A stretch of DNA of 64,000 bases. It comes from Bactrocera neohumeralis (taxonomy: Eukaryota > Arthropoda > Insecta > Diptera > Tephritidae). The position numbers and the translations under genes were made by a program. The stretch spans positions 9,396,204 through 9,460,203 of the forward strand of contig NW_026089623.1 of NCBI RefSeq assembly GCF_024586455.1. Reading direction: 5' to 3'. This document shows, piece after piece, positions 57,053 to 64,000 of this stretch; positions within the stretch are counted from its first letter, which is position 1, and each line of letters starts with the position of its first letter. The notes under the pieces were generated by a model. The model saw only the letters and a program-made list of their open reading frames with translations, was not told the DNA's origin and made no database searches.

Positions 57053-58777
57053 CAAGCTGCATTCCAAAGCAAAATTTTGAATTTAGCCCATCTATATGTC
57101 GACTGGTGCGTTAGAATCTACTATCTTTATCGATTTTCCAATGAGAATTTCATGATATTTCTATGACTGGAAGTGAAGTTATTGCGTTTTAAGTGTCAGT
57201 ATGTTTGTGTTATCGGTGCGAAAATGTCAAAAAGCCAACATTAAATTTTGTTTTAAAATTGGTAAAACTTTTACCGAAACGTTTCAATTGATGAAACAAG
57301 TTTATGGCGATCATTGCCTATCCCGTAGCAGGGTGCACGAGTACTTTCAACGTTTTCAAAGTGGTCGTGAGGACATAAATGACGATCAACATGTGGTTCA
57401 ATAAAAATCCGTGATCACCGGAAATTCCATTGAAACTGTGCGTGAATTCATCAAATATCTGACGAAATCATCATTGAAATTTATGGAAATGGAATTGAAC
57501 ATCTTCAAAACATCGATTTACCGCATTTTCTCTGAACATTTGGGCAGGTGTGTGAATGGAAGGCACCGGACGAGCCGAAACCCAAAAAATCGCGCACGGA
57601 GGAGTCAAAAGTGAAGACAATGCTGATTTGTTTTTATGATTCCAAGGGTATTGTCCGCAAAGAATTTGTTCCACCCGGCCATAACGTTAATGCGGTATTC
57701 TACCTTGGAGTTTTGAAGCGTTTGGTGCATTGTAGAAACCTACAAGTAACAAATCCTATCATTTTCACCCATGCATACGCAGGCGAAAGTTTATAGAATG
57801 ACAGAAATTACATTAAGAATGCCATAGAATGAGGGAGACTCTGGGCAAAAGGCCAGGCACTTCATTAGGGTTTCTACTACTAAAACGGCCAAATGCCTTA
57901 AAAAAGGCAAGAGTGTGTTGCCGTGTTATGCTATACAATTTATTACTTAAAGTACGTTTTTGTTAAATTTTCAAATATATTTCGATTATTAAAATTCATT
58001 CATTCAAGATTAAATTTACCTAGTTATCATTAAGGTTTTATTTATTGTATCAAAATATTGGTATATTTTTTCTATTTTTTTTTAATATTTGAAGAATTTA
58101 TGTATGTATTTTTGTTTAAATTATTACAAATAGTTTTGTTTAGTATTGTATATATTATATGGACGAAAATAGGCATCCGGGGATCCTAACACCCAAAAGA
58201 TATCGGTAACGCGCCTATACTGCAACCTCCTTACTATTTTTAAGTCCTTTTATTTAAATCTCTGTGCCGAAAAATCAACTATTTCGATCAGGTGATCTCA
58301 GCTGTTGACGACCATAGGATTCTTTTGTTACTTGTATGTTTCTACAATGATTTGATGCGCCATATTCGACGTGTTCGGCCCGAATATCGCGAAGATGAAA
58401 GTTGGCGTTTGTTGCACTATTATACGCCGTCTCATCGATCGACGCTTGTGACCGATTATTTGACCAAAAATCACATTTTAACCATTAACCACTCCCCATA
58501 TTCACCTGATATGACACCGTGCGACTTCTTCCTTTTCGGAAAAATGTATTTGTCCATGAAAGGAAAGCGTTATGCAGTCGTAGAGGCCCTTCAATAGGCT
58601 TGCACCGGCATACTGGCGGCCATACCGGCCCACGTGCTAAAACACTCGTTCGACATGCTTTTGGACCGTGCAAATAGCTGTATTGTAGCAAAAATTTGGA
58701 ATAAAATAAATTGATTTTGCCGAAAAAAACATTTGTTCTGTTTTTTTTAAGTCTTGTTTACTTTGAAACACACCTTG
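57053..58777 (+). mobile_element. Mariner (HTH_48-type), copy 3, most complete, with an insertion
   Basis: The ends are CAAGCTGCATTCCAAAG and, inverse, CAAGGTGTGTTTCAAAG, with TA at 57051-57052 and 58778-58779. The transposase is at about 57222-58600: 'KIGKTFTETFQLMKQVYGD', 'RVHEYFQRFQSGREDINDD', 'NSIETVREFIKYLTKSSLK', then a deletion to 'EWKAPDEPKPKKSRTEESK' and 'MLICFYDSKGIV'. After the insertion it continues with 'RHIRRVRPEYREDESWRLL' and 'YSPDMTPCDFFLFGKMYLS'. Without the insertion it would be about 1.1 kb. Stops and a deletion make it inactive. Confidence 0.85.
57728..58349. mobile_element. Non-coding insertion (622 bp) of unknown family in mariner copy 3
   Basis: Ends are CATTGTAGAAAC and its exact inverse. 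Flanks are GTTTGGTG (57720-57727) and ATTTGATG (58350-58357), a near-duplicated 8 bp. The gene text on both sides joins at 'VLKRLMRHI', which fixes the boundaries. An 8-bp duplication suggests hAT or P-type, but CATTGTAG is not an end I know. No coding sequence inside. Confidence 0.75.
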
Positions 58778-58779
58778 TA

Positions 58780-59439
58780 CACATGTATATGTATTAAAAA
58801 TAATGCCACTTTTCGTTGTAATGAACGGGATCGCCTATCCAAACCAAATCTTTAGGCTTTGTTCGGACTACATATTTAGTAGATGGCTTGTGTGAAGTTT
58901 GCACAAAATCGGTCGATCGGTTCCTCTTTCATCATATTTTTTGTAACAAATGAATTCCATAAAAGATAATGAGGTGTTAAATTGAAATTTTTTAAGATTG
59001 CGATTAAAGCCTATTATTGTCATTTGATAATTATTGCTTTGTATTTATATTTTTAAACATATTGTTAAGAGCATTCATACAAACGGTAAGTTTTAAATTA
59101 TTCAAATGTATTCTATGCATATGTGTGCGTGAACATTTCTCAGTTTTTAGGGAGTCGGCGGTGTTTCATATCCTTTACAAGCGGCATTTCAAGTAACAAC
59201 CTTAATCTCATGCTCTTACAAAAATCGCCCTTACTAACTTTTCTTGGTTGCCCATTTCTTTATTTTGTCTTAATTGTTTTTGTAAAATAGCAGGTTCACA
59301 GCAAAGTGCTTTTCACCTCATGTGGTGAGGTTTGAGCAAGTACAACCTCACAAAATAAACCTCACAAACCAGTTGAGGTTTTCTCAGAATAGTGTTGAAA
59401 ATTGTCAAGCAACGGTAAGTTTTGAACAATTGAAGTGAA
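58780..59439. other. Unassigned sequence with small palindromes
   Basis: 59310-59395 is rich in AACCTCAC/GTGAGGTT words in both orientations (CACCTCATGTGGTGAGGT). No gene recognised. Confidence 0.35.
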
Positions 59440-59848
59440 ATACCTTCTGCCGCTTTAACTTTTAATTCGCCGCATGGTTTTGTTGACGCTGGCATTGCCT
59501 CTAAAAAGTAGACATCTCTACTCACCATCAATTTTTGTGCCTTTTTGTCATATAGTCGATACGCTTTTGACGTATAAGAGTAACCGACCCTGACATATTC
59601 TTTTCCTTTTGGTTTAAACTTATATTTTTGATGCTTATCTAGTGCGATCGCGAGTGAACAGAATATACGCAGATGACACACCACTGGCTTATAACCATAT
59701 CATTCTTCGAATGATGTCATCGCGTTTAGTGATTTCGTTGATGCACGATTTTTCAATTATGCTGCCGTATTAACAGCCTCAGCCCACAACAATTTATTTG
59801 CTCTAGAATTTACAATCATACACCTTGTCATGTCATTGAGTGTACGGT
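59440..59848 (-). pseudogene. Copia-type pol fragment (end of integrase)
   Basis: Minus-strand frames: 'RTLNDMTRCMIVNSRANKL', 'LWAEAVNTAA', 'HQKYKFKPKGKEYVRVGYS', 'YTSKAYRLYDKKAQKLMVS' and 'RDVYFLE'. These are the integrase-to-RT junction blocks of Ty1/copia elements. The frame is broken near 59760 and 59690. RT proper is not present. Confidence 0.8.
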
Positions 59849-59990
59849 TTAGCCGGAGAACATAAAACAATTAGAAGGTGCAAATCGAATTTAGTATAAT
59901 GATCAATTGGACGGCTAACAGAGCTGAAAAACTTCAACCAGGGAATTCACCTTATTCGCTGTTATTTAGCAGAAAAATGCAAAAAATGAA
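59849..59990 (+). repeat. Terminal fragment related to the hAT-type element at 44232
   Basis: CGGAGAACATAAAACAATTAG, GAAGGTGCAAATCGAATT, GGACGGCTAACAGAGCT and TGCTATTTAGCAGAA-like sequence follow the same order as the right end (inverse) of 44232-47406. Only about 140 bp of one end is present. Confidence 0.6.
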
Positions 59991-61070
59991 TGTTTACATA
60001 CAGAGGATCGTCCACAAAACTTGAAAAATGGAAGAAATTAGGCAGAAAATAAAAATGTCCTGTTACATAGTATGCCTGATATTTTTTCTAATATGAACGA
60101 ATATTTATGAACAAAAATTGAAGAAATTCTATTTTTTTACACATTTGTTAGTAATTTTCGCTTATTTTTGTGTTATAAATATAAGACATGCAAAGTGTAT
60201 GTGCATACATAGGCGTACCGAATTAAAAATAGAAACTTATATTTTTCCATACTTAAGCCTTAAAAATTCAACCATGCCATGAACATCCTACCATGATTTT
60301 TTCTATTTTCAAAAATTAGTTATCCTGGTCTATGTAGAATGGATTTTATGATGAAAATTGTAAGTATGCAACATAAGAATGAAATGAAAAATAAAAATCT
60401 CAGATAAAATAACTGTTGGCTTGAAAAAATGTTACGTTTCCAGGATTGAGAATGAGTTTTATAATGCTAACCAAACCTAGAAAAGCTATACATCTGCTGC
60501 CACATAAGCCAATATAATCTTATGGTGTTTAAAGTGAGGCGTAATTTGATGTGCTCTCTAATGGGTTTTTTATTTGAGTCCGCTCCCATAATTTATTTAA
60601 CCTATTAGAAGGATACTGGTACTAGAGTACCTTAATAGAACATTTCTCAACATGTCAACGAACTTGAACAATACACAGACCAAATTTCGAACGAAAATAA
60701 ATTGAACTATTAATACCTTCATTGACTCCATTCTAATGAGTGGAGTACTTGGAGTCCAAACATCACCCGAAGTAGAATAAGATCTCGAGTTACCGCGAGA
60801 AACAACAGTGACCCTGACGCAACTTAATTCTGCGTAATGTAGCAAGTGAACGCCTATTTATTCAGAATAGAACGTGACATACATGGACCTAGGACCTTCA
60901 TGCAATGAATCCGCTATGCATCTACTCAACTCTTTGAATCTTCCAATGAAACCAAATAACTTAACTACCCTCTTCCTATGGTCTCAGCCCGTCGAAACAA
61001 CCCGTTTCCTAGGGGTATTGTTAAGTCACTTCGATGGCAGTTAACCTATTGGTTACCCCCAAACACAACA
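59991..61070. other. Unassigned sequence
   Basis: AT-rich to 60590; 60700-61070 has more balanced composition and may be eroded transposon, but I recognise no motif. Confidence 0.3.
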
Positions 61071-61074
61071 ACAT

Positions 61075-61200
61075 CGAGAAGTAACCAGCTTTGGCCAATA
61101 GGAGATGAGTTGTATTCCATCACCGACAACGCCAGGCTACACACATCGATCGTGACCCTCAAACAACTCCGGGAGTTTAGTTGAGAGGTTCTTATAAATA
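61075..61200 (+). pseudogene. Mariner transposase fragment (second catalytic Asp region)
   Basis: 'ITDNARLHTSIVTLKQLRE' followed by 'FS' and a stop then 'EVL' corresponds to the DNARPHT block of irritans-type mariners. Nothing else of the gene is left. Confidence 0.6.
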
Positions 61201-61403
61201 CACATTATATGATATATACATACATAAATATATTATTTTTATTTTTTTTATTATTGAAAAATTCACCTCAAGAAAAGCTTATGGAAATAGATTCTCTCAA
61301 CTTTTTTGGGCTCTTTATGCCATACCGTATGCATTTATCTGTTGACAGCATACTTGTCAATAAGTGGAAGATTTCCAGGAATTGTTGTTTCTTATTGTAA
61401 ATC

Positions 61404-61702
61404 GATAGAGTTGTCTTTTCGTATTTCTAATCAAATTTCAACTTTTTTTTATATTTTTAATAATAAATCAATAAACAAATATGTATCCTTTTGGTCGTCC
61501 ACTTTTTTGCCATTTTCCGCTTGAGACATTATTTCGTGAGTGTAAATCGAAAGTTCCAGAACGAAAGCGAGCGAGCCACTGTTCTGTTACGCGAACTGAT
61601 CCAGCATCGTCTCCGTAAACTTTACAAATTTCATTCGTGCCTTGCGTGGCATTCTTCCCTTTTTTATACAAAACTTTCAAAATATAGCGAATTTATTCAT
61701 TA
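61404..61702 (-). pseudogene. Mariner fragment, same family as 49839-50806
   Basis: The left end GTTGTCTTTTCGTATTTC is shared with 49850. Minus-strand 'MKVLYKKGKNATQGTNEIC', 'KVYGDDAGSVRVTEQWLAR' and 'FRSGTFDL' are the HTH region. It then joins C-terminal 'SSGKWQKSGRPKGYIFVY' (compare 'SSGKMKKNDRPKWYIFGS' at 49960-49900). Confidence 0.7.
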
Positions 61703-62010
61703 GTCTGTTAGATCAAATGTGCTGGAAGGAGAATTGAAATCCTGACATATACGGCGGAATGGTTCGTTTAACTCAAAATTGGTTATAAAAAATTTTTAAA
61801 GTAAAAACTGATTTAAGTCAAAAGTAAAATTCTTTTTGAACGGACTCCAACTTCTTAGAATGGACTTGATAATTAGGGTTTCTTATCACAGAAGAATACT
61901 TCAGTATAGACCTCATCAAAAATGTAAAATAAAATTTTGTAGTAAGTGGATATCTAAATTCTTTGGAGAAACGTTTAACAAACCTAAGAGCGCCTTTAGC
62001 TTAAGAACTA
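61703..62010 (-). pseudogene. Jockey-like retroposon fragment
   Basis: Shares GATCAAATGTGCTGG and ATATACGGCGGAATGGTTCG with 53070-53125, and a CGGACTCCAACTTCT block with 54075. Minus-strand 'FSIVLKLKALLGLLNVSPK' is a C-terminal RT block. Both inner parts are deleted relative to 52817-54246. Confidence 0.6.
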
Positions 62011-62017
62011 TGGAAAA

Positions 62018-62540
62018 TGCTTCTTCTTCTTTATTGGCGTAGACACCACTTACGCGATTATAGCCGAGTTAACAACAGCGCGCTAGTCGTTTCTTCTTTT
62101 CGCTACGTGGCGTCAATTGGATATTCCAAGCGAAGCCAGGTCCTTCTCCACCTGGTCCTCCCAACGGAGTGGAGGTCTTCCTCTTCCCCGGCGGGTACTG
62201 CGTCGAATACCTTCAGAGCTGGAGTGTTTTCGTCCATTCGGACAACATGACCTAGCCAGCGTAGCCGCTGTCTTTTAGTTCGCTGAACTATGTCAATGTC
62301 GTCGTATATCTTGTACAGCTCATCGTTCCATCGAATGCGATATTTGCGGTGACCAATGCGCAAAGGACCATAAATCTTTCGCAGAACCTTTCTCTCGAAA
62401 ACTCGCAACCCCGACTCATCAGTTGTTGTCATCGTCCAAGCCTCTGCACCATATAACAGGACGGAGATAATGACTGACTTATAGAGTTTGGCTTTTGTTC
62501 GTCGAGACAGGACTTTACTTCTCAATTGCATACTCAGTCC
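62018..62540 (-). pseudogene. RTE-clade retroposon 3' end, cut by the right BEL/Pao element
   Basis: The 142-codon frame (62531-62103) reads 'LRSKVLSRRTKAKLYKSVI', 'LLYGAEAWTM', 'RKVLRKIYGPLRIGHRKYR' and 'RQRLRWLGHVVRMDENTPA', the RTE C-terminus, to 'WRRTWLRLEYPIDAT'. An AAG-rich tail lies near 62020-62030. The LTR at 62541 interrupts it just upstream of 'QLRSK'. Confidence 0.85.
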
Positions 62541-63047
62541 TGTTTAAATGAGTTAAGCATCCACCCCCTCTACCCGGTATAACTGGCGCATCCTAATAAA
62601 AAAGCGCAATTCACCACAGAATGCTACTGCAACGCAAAACCAATAACTCACCACACCTATACCAACCCAACCAACAAAAGGAATGTACAACGGGGAAGCT
62701 GACACATTCGTGTACACACTGCGCCGCGTCGACACCTTCCTATTCACAATTCGATCTATACACAATCATCGCACATAAACAATTCGCTACCAAGTTTCGC
62801 ATAGACACTGCCGCGTCGATCCCTAAGGTATTCTACCGCGATTTCTACCTTTTGATATCGAAGCGCGGAAATTCGATCACCAGCAGCGTAAAATCATCTT
62901 CGGCATTGGAATCTCGCCCCCCCGCTTGTTAGCATTTTTAAATAAAACTTATAAATATTATAATATTTAAATTTGTAATTTCGTTATGTTATATTATTAA
63001 AATAAAACAAAATTTATAATAAAATAAATTTTGTATCCTTTTAAACA
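62541..63047 (+). repeat. 5' LTR of the right BEL/Pao element
   Basis: Starts TGTTTAAATGAG and ends AAACA before the primer site; 507 bp. AATAAA occurs near 62940 and again near 63000. The left LTR is 463 bp, and the two have diverged strongly outside their ends. Confidence 0.7.
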
Positions 63048-63061
63048 TGGTCCTTCGAGCC
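63048..63061 (+). other. Primer binding site matching the tRNA-Tyr 3' end
   Basis: TGGTCCTTCGAGCC follows the LTR's CA end directly, identical to the left copy's site at 12781-12768. Confidence 0.75.
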
Positions 63062-64000
63062 TTACCGAAAGGCACCTCGGATAATTAAAAAAAAAATAAA
63101 TAAATTAAATACATATGTATATGTCCATATAAACAATGAAATGAACATACATAAATGTGTATACACAAATTCTGGTGAGAAAATATTAAAAAGGAAGACA
63201 AACCAAAATAAAAACAAAACAAAAAAACAGTGCAGTGCGGTAAAGTGCAGTGGCGAACAAAAAAAAAAAAACAAGACCAAATAAAAGTGTGCAGTGCAAA
63301 AACAAAACAGTGCAGAGAACAACCAGAACAAAAAACCAATAAAGAAAAACCAACATATGTGTACATATATATACAACAAAAAGGAAACTGCATTTATGTA
63401 GATATATTGTCAACAGGTACAACAAAAAACATACAGACATACGGGCGCGAAACCATAAAACAAAACATAAATAAAAACGAAGTTAAGCAAGAAACGGGCG
63501 CGAAAAACTAAAGCACCTTAATAGAAAACAAAAACAAATATTCGGGCGCGAACAAAAAATATCAACCAAATCTGAAGCAACAAAAGACATCATAGCCAGC
63601 AGAATTCACAAGTGGAAAAGGATTAGGATTTGGACAAAACGCCCAGGCTTGTAAACACCTACAGCGCATAAAACGCCCCCTTGAGGAAAAATAAAGTGAG
63701 CGTATTTATTTCATTTCTTTAAATCGATTTAATGCACATATGTATGAAAGTAAAAAATACGTTTTGTATGCTAATATCAAATCCGTATTTCGAAATCCGT
63801 TTTAACAGCCAAAAAACGGTTACCAAACTGTCCCAGTTTCGAGTTTATTTTGCGGGAAAAACCGAAAACAGTTTGGTATAACGTATATACTATATATCAA
63901 TATATGTTAATAAATAATATTACTTTATTGCCTATTTACTAGCTTACCTTCGTTTATTCAAACACTTATTAAAAAAAACCAAAAAAAATCAAGTACATCA
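63062..64000 (+). other. Leader of the right BEL/Pao element
   Basis: A-rich non-coding leader with CAGTGCAGTG-type repeats (63230-63315), three GGGCGCGAA words (63443, 63497, 63544) and CCCCCTTGAGGAAAAATAAA near 63675, matched in inverse at 12240-12280. The open frames in it are low-complexity and not convincing. A splice-donor-like AAAGTGAGCG at about 63692 could be used if the leader is spliced; that is a guess. Confidence 0.55.

Larger units (their letters stand above)
62541..64000 (+). mobile_element. BEL/Pao LTR retrotransposon, right copy, 5' end only
   Basis: LTR (62541-63047), primer site (63048-63061) and leader run off the right edge. It belongs to the same family as the minus-strand copy at 1-13244: the same 14-bp primer site, matching LTR starts, and leader motifs in the same order. 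It inserted into an RTE relic. Gag would begin outside the window. Confidence 0.75.

Noticed and set aside
63062..63440. Overlapping 84-105 codon frames on the minus strand, rich in Phe, Leu and Cys
   Set aside because: They come from the A-rich BEL leader read backwards; low complexity and hydrophobic only by composition.

Overview
The window is insect nuclear DNA, most likely from a fly (Diptera), and probably a tephritid or a related family; the family is inference. Three things point there. One protein-coding exon at 22517-22684 on the minus strand closely matches the fly voltage-gated calcium channel beta subunit gene (Ca-beta). The interspersed repeats are typical of flies: BEL/Pao, I, R1, LOA and RTE retroelements, many mariner relics and DINE-1-like elements with a (GTCY)n block. 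There are no prokaryotic features. Almost everything else is transposon-derived, so the window reads as two very long introns (more than 22 kb and more than 41 kb) around one 168-bp exon.

Layout. 1-13.2 kb: a minus-strand BEL/Pao element (LTR, tRNA-Tyr-type primer site, leader, gag, protease, RT, RNase H), cut by the left edge. It carries an I-clade retroposon with a perfect 12-bp target duplication, a DINE-1-like element and a Tc1 deletion derivative. 13.4-22.3 kb: nested DNA transposons. These are a hAT inside a mariner-like element, a mariner deletion derivative, a Harbinger element inside another repeat, an RTE fragment, and a DINE-1-like element inside a mariner gene. 22.5-22.7 kb: the Ca-beta exon. 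23-31 kb: palindromic repeats, mariner and RTE relics, and two inverted copies of a MITE. 31.1-35.5 kb: a long decayed R1-clade retroposon (minus), followed by the 3' end of a LOA-like one (plus, to 37.0 kb).

37-44 kb: Tc1 and mariner fragments and two unfamiliar transposon-like relics. 44.2-47.4 kb: a 3.2-kb element with hobo-like ends and a 75-bp-arm hairpin. 47.4-55.4 kb: relics of Jockey/I, DINE-like, BEL, mariner and Tc1 elements, including a three-level nest at 52.6-54.5 kb. 55.4-62.5 kb: a repeat that serves as the empty-site partner of the Harbinger insertion, Tc1, three-copy mariner, copia, Jockey and RTE relics. 62.5-64 kb: the 5' end of a second BEL/Pao element of the same family as the first, on the plus strand, running off the right edge.

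No transposon gene here appears intact: stops, frameshifts or deletions are visible in every long one. The calcium channel exon is the only sequence for which a living function can be argued. Family assignments rest on recognised protein motifs and terminal repeats, without database searches.
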